A DNA stretch of 64,000 nucleotides from Cristatella mucedo (lineage: Eukaryota > Bryozoa > Phylactolaemata > Cristatellidae). This document shows, piece after piece, positions 1 through 28,991 of the stretch. The notes beneath the pieces were generated by a model. The model ran no database searches and was not told the origin of the DNA. It saw nothing but the letters and a program-made list of their open reading frames with translations. Position 1 is the stretch's first letter; each line of letters starts with the position of its first letter. The position numbers were made by a program, and so were the translations under genes. The stretch covers positions 955,501 through 1,019,500 of the forward strand of contig WPIO01000019.1 of NCBI GenBank assembly GCA_009760855.2. Direction: 5' to 3'.

Positions 1-16210
<16,210 letters not shown>

Positions 16211-16434
16211 TTAACTGCGGCTTTCCGTCGCGGTGATGAAATCTGACGAAGAGGCGACGGGCAGAGTTTGAATACTCCTGTCCCTCAGCAGGGCCGGCGG
16301 CTGCAACACCCGGCTCCTTGAAGGACTTCTCGTGATATGGATTGCTCACGCGGGATGCGTACTGCACAAAGCTAACCCGGTTTCTCTCTCACGAAATCTT
16401 GGCAATTAAAAGTCACCCAACGCTCGTAGGCATG

Positions 16435-16485
16435 TTACGGTGCAGCTCCATCGGCGAGAAGTCGTACGGAAATTGGGACGGCCAT
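16435..16485 (-). other. Possible upstream ORF in CDC14 leader
   Basis: A 16-codon ORF (MAVPISVRLLADGAAP, then TAA) starts at an AAAATGG context upstream of the CDC14 start. If transcription begins above 16,485 it would be a translated upstream ORF. It could instead be part of an alternative first exon, although the nearby GTAACA is a weak donor. Confidence 0.25.
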
Positions 16486-16525
16486 TTTGCAGCGATCCAA
16501 TCGGAGCTATGTTAGTCACGTGACT
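16480..16525 (-). promoter_or_regulatory. Candidate CDC14 promoter: CCAAT box, E-box palindrome, YY1-like site
   Basis: About 270-310 bases upstream of the CDC14 ATG lie three motifs: GCAAAATGGCC at 16,480-16,490 (YY1-like, minus strand), CCAAT at 16,497-16,501 (plus strand) and the perfect palindrome GTCACGTGAC at 16,515-16,524 (USF/MITF/CLEAR-type E-box). Such clusters are common in animal housekeeping promoters. No TATA box is evident. The motifs are seen; the promoter role is inferred. Confidence 0.4.
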
Positions 16526-16961
16526 GAGCGCCTCGAATCACATTCATCGACAACAATGGTTGTCATGACGAAAGCAAGCTGTTGGCTTTTTGCAGCCGCT
16601 GACATCAGTGGCTGCTGCTTTTTTCTTGACTCAGTTCCGAACAGCCACCACTGTAACGACTTCATCTGCTGTATTCAAAAAAAATTTCATACACTTGAAC
16701 ATTGCAAACGTTAATATATCGTTGGCGCTGGTGTGCCAGAATGAGATTTTGTGAGACCTCGCAAACGCGCCAAGGGTCATCGAGCTAACAAAAGGGCAAT
16801 TAAGAGTATTGAATAGTTTTTCTTGTTTGCCAACAGATGTGGAGTGGTACCACATGCAAAGAACTAAAACCAAAATTAGATGCTTTCTTTAAACAAATAC
16901 TTATGCAGTCTGTGCTGTGGGAAAACGTTTGAGGTAGCTATCGCAACAACTGCAATTAGCA

Positions 16962-17143
16962 ATATTAATGCACTTGATTAAGCGCCCTCAGAGAACTCAA
17001 TCTCTTTCTAGGCGCTTTACCTTTGCTGCAAAGGAAACACAGTCGAGTGGTGAGTGGTATCATGCTTGATAAACAGCATGAATAACAAGGTTGGGGTGAC
17101 ATGCACAAGGTCATAATGCAAGTGTGGTCAGTGGTAGCATGAA
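16962..17143 (-). mobile_element. LINE-B 3' untranslated region and tail
   Basis: Carries AAGCGCCCTCAGAGAACTCA, TCTTTCTAGGCGCTTTAC and the upstream GACATGCACAAGGTCA region; no coding part remains. Confidence 0.8.
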
Positions 17144-17556
17144 AAATACTTGCTGATTTAACAGCCCGCTTAACGTTTAACTCTGTCGCTTTACTCGCTC
17201 AATCGAGATGCTCATTCTACGAATTCTGCATCCATTGGGGCATTTAATAGTAAGAGATATGCAGAGTCCAATCGCATTACAAAAGCAAGATCTAAAAGCC
17301 AGTAGCCACACTTCTGCAAGGTCTGCTACTTTTGGTGCTACGATTTCGACTGCCACTACGTAACGTGACCTAGCCAAGCATTGAAAACAGTAAGATATGT
17401 GATTAAAGGTATCTCTGCTATCAACTATGACTAGCGTCTTGATACACGGATCCTTGTTGGCACTTTATGGATATCAGTCGATACTCGAGTCTCAGTCAGC
17501 GCTGTATCGGCTTCTGACAACAGGAATTAGTTCTTACGAAGTTTCACAGTAAGAAG

Positions 17557-17675
17557 AATAATAAGCCATTTTATAGCACTCTTAGAGAACGTATTCTCAT
17601 TCTAGGCGGCACTTTGCAAATTCTCCAAAGGAAGTATGACCAAGTCGTTAGTAGAAGTGTAACATCGCCGGCGTT
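17557..17675 (-). mobile_element. LINE-B tail, diverged
   Basis: ATTTTATAGCACTCTTAGAG and TCTCATTCTAGGCGGCACTT match the LINE-B tail with substitutions. Confidence 0.6.
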
Positions 17676-17679
17676 TTTG

Positions 17680-19535
17680 GTTCTCACCATGCTCTAGCCG
17701 GTGGACTAATAATGAAATGCTATAATGCGGTCAGAACACATTCGGCCACGACTGGGCGCCGAAAGCGACAGTTTACTGTATGCTGGTTGGCAGTGGTTAC
17801 GCACCGGTGCAAGGGCTTTATGCAGCGTAAATCAGTCCGACCGAGTTAACTAAGTGTACTCTCAAAACCCAAGTATAATAACCTTCCCGTATGCTTTCGA
17901 TCGCTAGCGATGGTCCCGGCCTCGAAGGTGGACCGCGACAATGCGACAAGTTATGAGCGGTTGATTGAGTAGCCGGTGGAACACAACTTCGTTGTATAAG
18001 TGACACTTGGATGTTCGTCGCCGTCTGCTCGAACTTTAGTGCTCTTGAAGTGTAGTCTCTCGCATGAGCTACAGAAGCTGCAGCCTAGAGCTTAACCAGC
18101 CATCTTGTGGCTTCGTTTAATTGACGACACTGCCCCTGATTGTTGTACGAGTGGGCTGCGACACGCTAATGCGTAATGCGGTCGGGGCGTGCTATTGGTG
18201 ATTGTTGTGACAAGGGATTCCGGGTACTCCGGTGGGCGAGAGAGGCGAGGAGAGTCGGTGCTTCGCCCTACTCCTTGAGGGGTGAAATAAACTGACGGTG
18301 TTGCTCGTCGGCTAGCGTTCTGTGCTGTTCGCGACGATAACACATGCTACACACCTCCCTTTTATTCTCTGCCAGCTGAACTCGTGAAATTGTGTGTCGC
18401 TGCTATTCTTTCTGATCAAACTCTCGGTGTCCATTCTTAGGCTTATTCGTTACCATCGCCCCCTGTAAACTAACGGGTCCCTACCCGGGTTCTGCTTTGC
18501 TAGATCAGCCTGCTACGGGCTGATCAATGTGCCCTAGTTGAACCCACTAAGGCATTGGCTCGCATCGCTGCTAACCTGAGAGCTACCCATGTGCAGAAGC
18601 ATGCACAGTGTTAACATGTTTAATGTGGTTAGCTAGCAAGGTTCGTCGCCAACGACGACTACTTCAAGTGTGTTCTCAATAGATGACTTTTCGCATTTTC
18701 TTTGCATGTACTCCAGCATGCGTCTTTCTTATCTGGGGCTCCCTGTGACCAAAGATCTTTAGCTCATCGATTATTACTTGAAAGTATTTCGACGATATTT
18801 ACTCAACAATTCCTTTAATCAAGCTTAGGAAATCCATCTCTGTATATCTCGGCAACGTTACTTTGGTTTGCGTTTTATAACTAGTCTCGTGGTAAACACA
18901 GTGTGAGGGTTGGCTGGACATTTCTGTCATCGCCGAGTGGAATTCAAGGTACGGTCATTTTTTTATTTAGATGTTTCGTTGCTCACGGCCAATTTTATTC
19001 ACTGGATTTTATTATTAATTTCCCGTTGGTATCTATTAACATGGCGATCAGGAACATATTAAGATAACTGGCACTACCTCCATCAAAGGTGAAACAGAAA
19101 CCTGAACGCCGAAACCTGAGCGAGCTTCTCCGTATCCTCTACACACGCCGAGCCCCTTCTCTATTCTCAGGAGAAGGAGCCAGTTCCCCTGACCCTACCA
19201 TGCACTGGCACCACCTGCGCTCCGCCACCTGCTGGTTCGACTGGACACCAGTATTGTAGTATTTTTCCGTTTCTGGTCGCTGTTCGCCGTTGTCTCGAGC
19301 GAATCGGTTAATGTACTAACCGCGGGTCCTCGTAACCGGTGGCGCTGAGTTCCTGCGCTCGCCCTATTAACAGCTAGGCTATCAAACCCACGACCCGTAA
19401 GTTTATAGCCCTGAATAGTACTCGCTACGGTAGTATCTCACCTGCCGTCCCTCAGCACATTGTGAAACGTCAACCAGCGGCCTTTACCGCAGCCAAATTC
19501 AAATTCGAAGGGCCCCCGTCTGCCGGGCCGGCTAC
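17680..19535. other. Spacer with no recognised feature
   Basis: Unique-looking sequence between LINE-B tails and the 165-bp array. There is a small hairpin GATCAGCC...GGGCTGATC at about 18,505-18,526. No convincing exon, gene or transposon on either strand. Confidence 0.6.
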
Positions 19536-19539
19536 ACGC

Positions 19540-22315
19540 CGACTAAAATCCACCGCCATCCACAGCAATCTACTCTAATTAGGCTAGCAACGACCAGACC
19601 TAAGCGTTGCCGAGCTCAAAATTTTCGCTGATATTGTAATACGTGTTCGAATTTATCTGCCCACAAAATTTCATGTCGCTTCGCACATGCCCACTTATGT
19701 AAATGAGCTTCGACGCCGGACGCCTGTACCACAATATACCAAAATCCACCGCAATCCACCAAAATTCACCTCAATCCATTTTAGGTCTCGTCAAATCCAC
19801 CCCAAATCTGCTGCGAACAGCTCCAAAAAGTCTGGAATATCAAACTACGCTACACGCACCATGTACCTAGAAAATTTCTCGTGACTCCGCTCATGCATTC
19901 TCACGAAGTCCACTAAAATAAGATTGCAGTGGCCCAGGCCAATACCACAATCCACTGCATGCCACCATGCAACGAAAGAAATCCTGATCGAAAAGCTCCT
20001 TTTTGATTGCATATGACAGCACACTCTGCGACAATTGCAAATCAAAACATTCACTGCATTGGCACGGCCGTTCTCGCGAAATTCGCTGTAATCGACTGCA
20101 GTAGCCCGGGCCATTACCATAATCCACAGAATCCACCGCATAAAAAATCGAAATACATTGCGACGAGCTCCAGTTTTTATTGCATATTAACGTGCACCAT
20201 GCTGTGTGCACAACCACGTAAAATAAAAAAGCTGTGCAACCTCGCACTGTAGCGGTGGGCGGCAATCGCCTGAAATGACCTGGAAAACTACAGCAATCCA
20301 CTCTATTCCACTGCAAATCATTCTCAAATCGCCATCAAGAAGCTCTAATTGATATTGCACGTAGGACTAGACTCAGTTCAAAGTGCATCCACAAAATTTC
20401 GCTCCATTGTGGACACGCGTTCTTATGCAATTAATTGCAATCGACTGCAACGACCCGGACCCCTATCCTCAATCTACCTCTATCCACCGAAATCCGCTGC
20501 AATCTGCTAGACAGCGACCAGAACGCATACACTAGAAGCTCTAATTATGATTTCAGGCTGCTCTACTCTTCGTTTATTGTTTACTTGCATAACTTTACTG
20601 TAATTGCCTCGGCCACTCTGCAGCACTGCACTGCAATCGACTGTAACTGCCCGGGCCAGTACATCAATGTACCGCAACCCGCCGAAAAACGACCATAATA
20701 CGTAACACTTTAACCTCTAATATTGATTTACGTTGCTCTAATTTTTGGTTATTGTGTAATCCCACCATTTCACTACAATCGCCGATCATTCGGCAGCAAT
20801 GCACTGCAATTGACAGCAATGGCCAGGGCCAACACCTCAACTTACAGCAATCTGATGCAAAATGCCCTGAAATCGGTTTCGCAATGTTTCCATTTTTAAT
20901 TTCTGTTACAAAGCACACTTTTTAAAGTCAACCACGTCATTTTAAGCAATTGCGCTCGTACAATCTCGGGTAATGCATGGCAATCTAGGGCAACGGCTCG
21001 GCTCGAAGCAGCAATCCACTACTATCCGTGGCAAGTTGACACTAAATTGGCTGCACGAAGTGCTGATTGTCAGCGCATTTCACGTTTCTTTGTGCTAAAA
21101 ATAAAATCGTAGGACTTTCAAGCTATTTTGTAGGTTAATTGTCAACAATATGCGGCAATTGACAGCAATGGCAGGGACCAATACCGAAATCCGTGGCAAA
21201 TCGACGAGAAATCGGCTCAACCAAACTCCAATTCTCATTCCACGTAACATCTCACTGCGTGCACGCATACTTTCAACCAGCTTTGACCATTCAATCTTGG
21301 GCAATGCATGGTAACAGACGGCAATGGCCCAGGCACATACGGCAATCCATTGTGGTCCATCGCTAATCACTGGAAAGTGACTGAGCCAAGATCAAATATA
21401 GCTTACCTGTCACAGCCCACTGTGTTGAAAATGCAATCAAATCCTTTCAACTAATCGCGCACGTACAATCGCAAGCAATGAACGGCAATCAACAGCAGCG
21501 TCCTGGGCCAATACCCCAATTTCCGGCGAATTGAAGAGACTTTGGCTGCGGGGAAGCTTCAATTGTCATTACATATAGCATTCCGCTGCGTCCAAAGTAA
21601 AACCACGGAACTTTCAAGATGCTTTGTTTGTTAACTGCCAGCGATGCATGGCAATCAACAGCAATGGTAGAGGCCGATAGCGAAATCGTGATAAATTCTC
21701 AAGATTGGCTGCAATAAACTGCAACTCTCATTCCACGCAATATGTACCCGTTTGCGCTCATAATTTTCACCCATGGTACGCGTTCAATTGACGGCAACCC
21801 AAGGCAATCGACGGCAATGGCCCGGGAAATACGCTAATCCATAACGGACAGTTACAAATGCACCGACAGTTGCTGAGAGAAGCTCCAAATTTTCTTTCAT
21901 ATTGCACTACACTGCATTGAAAGTGGAGCCAAATCCTTGTATACAATCGACAAAGGCACAATCGAGGGCAATCGACGGCAATGGCCCGGTCTCTGCAGCA
22001 ATCTGGTTCAAATTTGCTGGAAATTGGCTGTTTGAAGTTATAATTATCCTGCTACATAACGCTCACTGTGGGCGCACATGCTGTCCTTTTTCGCGTTCAA
22101 CCTTGGGCAATCCTTGGCAATCGACGTCAATTGCCCGAGACCATACAGCAATCTATGATTGTCTGTTACAATTACAAACAGACCTGGTGGGAGAAGATCG
22201 CATTTTTCTTGCATAACAGTGTGCTGCATTAAAAGTGCAACCGCGTCCTACCAACCAATCTTGAACGTACATGCGAGGCAATGCACGGCAATCGACGGCA
22301 ACGGCCTGGGAAAAT
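19540..22315 (+). repeat. Degenerate tandem array, period about 165 bp, at least 15 units
   Basis: A core close to GCAATCGACGGCAATGGCCC recurs, usually followed by GGGCCAATAC.GCAATCCA. Cores lie near 19,925, 20,093, 20,265, 20,445, 20,630, 20,810, 20,980, 21,160, 21,315, 21,490, 21,655, 21,810, 21,970, 22,118 and 22,285, so spacing is about 150-185 bp. Units also share a CCAATTCTCATT-like and an ACTGCGT-like segment. The left end dissolves into short CAATCCACC repeats; the right end meets LINE-A. It looks like an old satellite. No long ORF crosses it. Strand is arbitrary. Confidence 0.85.
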
Positions 22316-22329
22316 ACGTTGTGCTATAC

Positions 22330-25075
22330 TAACCTCCTTCTGGCTGCCTAAACTTGTTTATAGAGGAGTTTTCGGAATTCCTCGCTAAAATATTTTTGTG
22401 TTACAGGCCGTTATTGATTGCTGGAGACTTCAATATTCACGTTGACAATCCTATTAACAGCCAGGTTCGCTCATTTCTCGACTGTCTGAAGAATTTTGAT
22501 TTGGTCAAACAAGTTAATCATACCACCCACGTCGGTGACCATATTCTAGATCTCGTGATTACTAAGGATGTCTTCCCAATGACCTTGTGGTGTGCCCGCT
22601 GACCCCCTCGGATTATTGTTCTGTCTTGTTTACTGTTCCTGCTCCATCGTATGTACAGGGTAATGTCGAACTTGTCAAGCGACGAAACTTAAAAAGCATT
22701 GACATGGACGGATTTTTGAAATCTATTTGTGAAGTAAGTCTTTTTGATATGCATCCAGACTCGACCTAGAGCCTCGACACCCTCACTGATGCAGTGAACA
22801 TGACACTCTTTCTTGACAAGCATGCTCCCTTTCATTCTATCCGTGTACAGAGTCGTGGAGATACCTTTCAATTGACAAAAACTTCAAAAGATCCAGCGTG
22901 TCAAGCATAGGCTTGAACGCCGTTTGAAGAAATCGGGTTCTGATGCAGATCTGTCAATTTCAAAGACTTGCTCGAGTTTACAACCGGAAGCTTAAAAAAG
23001 CCAGGGCTTCGTTTCTCACTTGGAAACTGAATTCCTGCCAGTCGGACACAAAACAGATTTGTGAGACAGTAAAAGCCAATGCTGGGAGGTCTGACTCCCT
23101 AGATGTTAACAACTCAGCCGAAAAGTTTTCAGCCTGCTTTACTGAAGAAAGTGTGCACATTGGTGCCTCCATAAAGCCCCCTCCGAGTAAAGCAATTGTG
23201 GAATCCCAACCTGTGATCTTTCTTAAAAGGTTTTCCGAGGTTTCTGCAGGCGATGTGGCTATCTTAATAAGGTCTAGTAAAAAAGAGCTGGTCTCCTGAA
23301 GACCCTATACCATCATCTCTGTGGTCTTCACTGGTATACCAACTTAGCCCTGCCATAACCAAGATTGTTAATGCTTCCTCGGGAAAAGGGGCTGTACCCT
23401 AGTCCTTCAAATTGGCAATCGTTAGACCCATACTTAAAAAGCCTGGGTTAGATACAGAGGTCCTTGCAAACTATCACCCAGTTTCCCTTCTTCCTTTCTT
23501 GTCAAAGATTCTGGAAAAAATTGTCGCTAAGCAGCTGGTTGCATATATTGAAAAAAAATGAAATGTCAGAAACATTTTAATTGGGGTTCAAGAGGCAGCA
23601 CGCCACTGAATCTGCTCTCCTCCGTGTTAATTCTATGTAGCAACTATATTAAAATTCCATGTGGTAACGATGACGGGAATGTCACTGCCCTAGCTCTGCT
23701 AGATCAGTCAGCTGCCTTCGACACCATTGATCACGATGTTCTACTTTAACGATTGAGAACAACAATTGGTCGGGTAGACGAGGCACTGGCGTGGCTCAAA
23801 TCGTACTTGTCTGATCGTGTTCAACCCATGTCGTGTGGGGGTCACATGAAGAGTCCCTCAAGTATCAGTCCTCGGTCCCTTGTCCTTTTATACTCAACCC
23901 CTGGAAAATAATATAATAATAATAATGTACTTGATAAAGCGCCCTCAGAGAACTTAATCTCTTTCTAGGCGCTTTACATTTGCTGCAAAGGGAAAGTAGT
24001 TAAGGCCCATGGAATAGGATATCACGTTTATGCTGACGATACTCTGCTATATTTTTTATTCCAACCGTCGGAATCTGCTACAGCAACTGATAAACTGAGT
24101 GCTCGCCTTGCCGACATTAAATCCTGGATTTCGGAAAACCTTTTGAAACTAAATGACGATAAAATCGAACTGCTGCTCACAGGACACCCTAAGCGTGTGG
24201 CTAGATTAAAAGGCTTTGCTCTTCTAATAGGTGATGCTGTTGTGCAACCATCACCACGTACTCAAAATTTAGGTGTCGTTTTCGGCAGCAGCCTAAATTT
24301 TAAAAGCTTCGTTCAGAAGACTGCTTCTACAGCTTGCCATCACGTCCGATTCCTATATAAGATTAGGAGTTGTCTTTCACAGTGGCTTGCAGAAAATTTA
24401 ACAAGCTCCTTAGTTCTGTCTCTGCTTAATTATTGTAATTCCCTTTTGGCTGGGCTACCAAAGAAACTCACTAGACCACTGCAGCTGACTATGAATATGG
24501 CTGCAAGGCTAGTTTTCAAGTCCCAGCGGTTTGAGCACGTGTCTTCTTTGCTAAAAAGAGCTAGGATGGCTGCCGGTTGATCAACGGATACAGAACAAAG
24601 TTCTTATGCTGACCCACAAAGCTCGTCACGGCCTGGCGCCTCCATACCTAGCTGAACTGCTGCATCAGTTTCAGCCTCTTCGTGCCCTCAGGTTCTGTAT
24701 GGACAATAAATTAGCTGTTCCATTCCTACGCTTAAAGAGCGTTGTCGACAGAAGCTTTAGCTCTGCAGGTCCTAGACTGTGGAACTCGCTTCCACAATTC
24801 TTACGCAACGACAACTACTGTCCTACTGCCGACTATATCACTTATCTTTTTCAGCAGTCCTGAGCTGCTACTTCCACGATAATCACTACCTCAACTGCTC
24901 TCCTGACTCTGCTATGCCGCCCAATTTCTCTTTGTTGCGTGAGACGAAGTCTGTTGGCTACCGAATGCTTACCGAAAGCCGCTTAGTCTCTGAGTGTGCT
25001 ATACAAAACTCTCCTGCGTAACATCCACTTAGTCGGTATGGCTTTGTGGAGTTACAAATGGAGATATATTGCATT
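22330..25075 (+). mobile_element. LINE-A, longest copy (endonuclease end to 3' tail, inactive)
   Basis: The longest LINE-A copy here. It carries the end of an AP-type endonuclease (LLIAGDFNIHVDN, then HILDLVIT), the reverse transcriptase region (including LDQSAAFDTIDHDVLL) and the C-terminal [18 protein letters not shown] segment. The frame is broken by stops and shifts, so it is dead. A short LINE-B tail is inserted at about 23,909-23,990. It follows directly on the 165-bp tandem array. Clade is CR1/L2-like by general appearance. Confidence 0.9.
23909..23990 (-). mobile_element. LINE-B tail nested in LINE-A
   Basis: ATA/AAT repeats and the GATAAAGCGCCCTCAGAGAA tail interrupt LINE-A. The uninterrupted sequence is seen in the 47 kb copy. 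Short GGAAA-like repeats flank the insert. Confidence 0.8.
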
Positions 25076-25989
25076 ACATTCTGCTTGTGTACTCTTCTGT
25101 AGCGGCCAAAGCAGAGATACTCTAGTGCTTTCGCTAGCTTGTCCAAGCGCGATGTAATGAATCAACGAGCTGTTAAACAAAGCTTAGCTCGAAGGCCCGT
25201 CGCGCGGTACTGCCACTCCCGAAACAAAATCAGACGCCTGGGTCGGAGCTGAGTTGGGTATAAACTCGACCTGATGAGTGAAGGCGATGCCAGAGAGGTG
25301 AACTAACAAGCCGGGCTAAATTGACCACAAATTTCAACACTAGGCATGAAATAGCAGTCAGATAGCGCCTCGCTGCTTGGTATGGAATAACTGACCAAAG
25401 CCATTGCGACTTGGCTTCCAGCGACCTGCTGAAGACAACCACCGGCGGCTACTCGAGCTAAAAAGTTCCAGGCGATCAGAATTCCCGGGGATCTGTCCGA
25501 GATCAAATCCAGAGCGTCAAGCCTTGCTTGACATTGGTACTGGTTCTGAGACTTATACGAACTGGAAGTTTACTTAAAAATTTTGTGTGTGTGCGGCGTG
25601 CGTGTGGGCGCGTGCGTGCGTGTGTGGACAGACAGCGAGAGGGGCGAGAGCTGCGAAGCGGAGGCGGATAAAACAAAGCACCGAAGTACGTAGGGGTAAG
25701 AGGGGAAAGGATAAGTCGAGGTCGCTGGTTCGATTCCTGCCGTGAGCGATACTTAACAGCCGGCTGCGAGCGGTGGTGTGGTGGCGATAGCTGCTAAAGC
25801 TTCTTTCCCGTCGCCCTATAAATGAGGATGCAAAGTCAGCTAACCTTTTAACTATTGCACTGCTTACGTCACTAGGCAGCAAATGCAGTCGCTCGCTCAA
25901 CGCTACCGGAATCGTGTAGTCCAGAGCACCGATGGAGGTGCTACCAGGCACTGGTTAAGAGAATAATTTCTCGTCTCGGTTGTAAAATC

Positions 25990-26151
25990 TATATAATATA
26001 TAATTCATTTGTATAGCACCCAAAGAGAACTTAATTTCTATTCAGGCGCTTCGCATATGCCACGGGCTCGAGCCCACGACCTCGGCTATCAAATGCATTC
26101 ACCTTGACCTCGGGTGGGCGAGTACCTTAACCACTGGGCCAAACCAGCGCT
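25990..26151 (-). mobile_element. SINE-B copy
   Basis: Reverse-strand tail (CAAAGAGAACTTAATTTCTA), B box CGGGCTCGAGCCC and head ending AACCACTGGGCCAAACCAGC. Confidence 0.82.
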
Positions 26152-26642
26152 TTTGACGATCCTAGCTTATGCAGGCCGTCACCTAATTTTATGGACCTTC
26201 CTTAGGAATACCTTTCCACTTCTAATCTGGATTCCGTAAAATTAGGTTAATTTCTCTTTGTCTTACATATTTATATGAAGCTCTCACCATAACTAAAAGT
26301 GCTTATGAGACCTACACTGGGTTTATCGGGACAGGCAGTGTATTTTTTCTAATCTATACTCGTGAAAAATCACGAGAAACCACATTTTTGGGAGGTTAGC
26401 CGTACTGTTCGCCGACGTTGCTGGCGAACCAGCCTTACTAGCAAGAAATCTTGCAGTTCTTTCTTAATGCTGCCAAGTCTTTTGAGGCGGAAAAGTAAAA
26501 AATTATATAAATTAATTTTTAAGTTCTATATATAACCATATCTCAAAACTCTTTTGAAGGTACAATTTAATTTTCAATTTCAACTTTGAGAGGGCGTATT
26601 GTAGCTTCCTTATGAAAAATGATAAACTAACATACCTCATGT

Positions 26643-26730
26643 AATAATAATAATAACACACTTGATAAAGCACCCTCAGAGAACTCAATCTTATTCTAGG
26701 CGCTTTACATTTCTTTCAAATGAATCACGA
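26643..26730 (-). mobile_element. LINE-B tail
   Basis: AAT repeats followed by the complement of the LINE-B tail (CACTTGATAAAGCACCCTCA; TCTAGGCGCTTTACATTT). A solo 3' end of under 100 bases. Confidence 0.75.
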
Positions 26731-28815
26731 TCGAATATATATGTCGACAAACCAACATAAGCAATTGGGACAAAAGCGCACCGACAAAAGCATGAAAAAA
26801 ATTAATTTTAGAGCAATAGGTATCAATAATTAGAGTATTTTTATTAGAGAAAATGCATAGTATAACTCACATCACATTGTAACGGCTGCGCGAGCTTAAC
26901 CAGCCGAATTAGGGTGCTTAGTTGTTATCCGCGATTGTGGGATTATACGATAATGTATTGCCAAGGTCATAAAAAAGCCCGGCGCCATGAGGTAGGTGGA
27001 CAGGCAGGATTCGAGACTCGCGGGGCATTGGCATTGCAACTGATTTGAGCTCTAGGCCACAGAGCCGTCGGTGTACGTTATGGCCGCTGTTGAACGCCCA
27101 ACCGACCGCTGCTATTAAATAGATTTGTCTGCATTCTGGATACGGACTCGATGCATTAAGATATGAGCACCCGCCGTCGCTGTCGCGTTCCTGCTACTGT
27201 CGGTATACCTGTAGGTGCATCAGTGCTGCACCTGCAGGTATCTAGCCGTGCTACATGGATCAGGCGTCACCACCGATATTCGTCGCGTCTCGGCTAAGAC
27301 TAGCTGCGTTACGAGTGCTGTGTTTGCAGGCCTAGTTCTTATTGGACGTAGAAGCTGCTCACTGCGTTTGTAACAACATTAAAATGTATACTTGGCCTAG
27401 TTCAAATTGGACGTAGAAGCTGCACACTGCGCTTGTAGCAACAGTAAAATGTATACCAGCTTTAAACTACATCTTTAAATGATACAGAAAGAGATAATAC
27501 AGCGTCATAACGTCAGCCTATTTTTTAAGTAGAAGCTCAAGTTGCATGTAACTGCTCGAAGGCAATCCCCTACTAGGACTGTTCCATATGTTGGTATCAA
27601 TTCTTCGAGGCTTTGATTAAGGTGAACACAATTTTGACTTGGATGCTTCTAGATGAATGATTCCTGAAAGAAACTTTTTGATCTTCACAGGTCGAACAAA
27701 GTAATGACAATGTTCAACAATGAGTAAACATTAAACTGTATATATGTACGTTTCACTAGTTCATTTTGTGTTTACTTTGCCAACTTTATTTGCGTTTTAG
27801 CCAACATTTCCAACCATTACATACAGTGTTATTTTTAGTTCAGTTGTTTTATAACTGTAATTATTGTTGTTGCTTAGCAGCAATTGTATCATTAGTGTAT
27901 GACGAAGCTGGACATACTGTTGTTACTTCCACACCAACCATGCAATGCAATATTTTTTTCTTCGTAGTATAATATTAATTGATTTGGAAGACAGATAGCC
28001 ACTTAAATCGCTTAAATCGTATACTTGAAAATGTTTATGGTTGCACGCTTTTGTCATGCCCATTTGTTGGGGTTTCTAGCATTGCCCGCTTTTGTCGGCG
28101 ATCTCATGTACTCAGGCTAGGTTCGGTTGGCTAGGACAGGACGGCTGTAATGTAGTGAGGGTCGCCGGCTTGGCCGGGGTCGGACCTACGGCATGGCAGG
28201 ATGTGCGGTGACGAGAGGTCGCCGGGGGTCTTGGTTAGGAGAAGTTGGCCGAGTAAGTCGTGGTGTTGGAGGCTCCCGGTCTCGCCGAGTTATGCACCTG
28301 GATGGTTGCAGGCGTGCTCTGGCGATGCGGCCACGCACTCAAGGCAACGAGTGCCCAACGCCTGAGCGGAGCTGGATAGCACGCTCGGTATTGTGACTTG
28401 TAGATTCCGCGTTCCCGGTGTAGCCTGTTCGTGACCTCCCCCCCCCCACCGTGAGTTGGTGTCTTTCGGCGGAAGCTCTCGACCGTGGTGGACGTCGACT
28501 CCAACTATCCAAGCAGTTACTCAGCCAGCCGGATCTTTTATGGCGTACGCTTGTACTGTTGGAACGGAGTCGGAGCAACGGCGGGACTGCGGAAGCCGAC
28601 TGACCGACTAACACGTTCGAGCTTGCGGCGTCGTCTTGAGCCCCTATAGTATACTTTGTATAGGACCTTACCAAGTAGACTTGTTTAGTTCTCCTGTTGC
28701 TGTTAGTGTATGCGATATTATAAAGAGGTCTAACCTGACGACCGCTCGTCTTACCCTAGCTCAGCGGCACGGCGAGCGGCAGCATGGCCGGAGAATGGTG
28801 GGGCTTGGCGGGAAA

Positions 28816-28842
28816 TAGCCTCTGACCTCTGGAACTCGGCTA
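28816..28842 (+). repeat. 26-bp direct repeat, left copy
   Basis: AGCCTCTGACCTCTGGAACT (continuing CGGCTA) recurs with two mismatches at 29,507-29,532 at the 5' edge of LINE-A. A possible target-site duplication. Confidence 0.6.
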
Positions 28843-28991
28843 CATATTATGCGCTCAACTTTGGATCTATTAGAACGTATGGTCATCATACTGACCTAAG
28901 AATAAAGCACCCCATCTTTTTCTGTGGGCTTATGCTTCTCTGTACGCGGCAAGAATCCAAGTTCTTCATTATGGGATTTTGCCTCTTTTAT

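Larger units (their letters stand above)
25080..28990. other. Spacer, mostly unassigned
   Basis: Contains SINE-B (25,990), a LINE-B tail (26,643), a tRNA-like B-box remnant GGTTCGATTCCTGCCGTG at about 25,727, and a GC-rich block at 28,080-28,810 that could be a promoter or long terminal repeat but shows no decisive motif. Confidence 0.5.

Noticed and set aside
25574-25951. 125-codon minus-strand ORF at 25.6-25.9 kb
   Set aside because: Ends in CA/CG dinucleotide repeat and includes a tRNA-like SINE remnant; no domain.
28080-28810. Solo long terminal repeat or CpG promoter
   Set aside because: GC-rich and unlike its surroundings, but no paired TG...CA ends, target duplication or second copy could be shown by eye.
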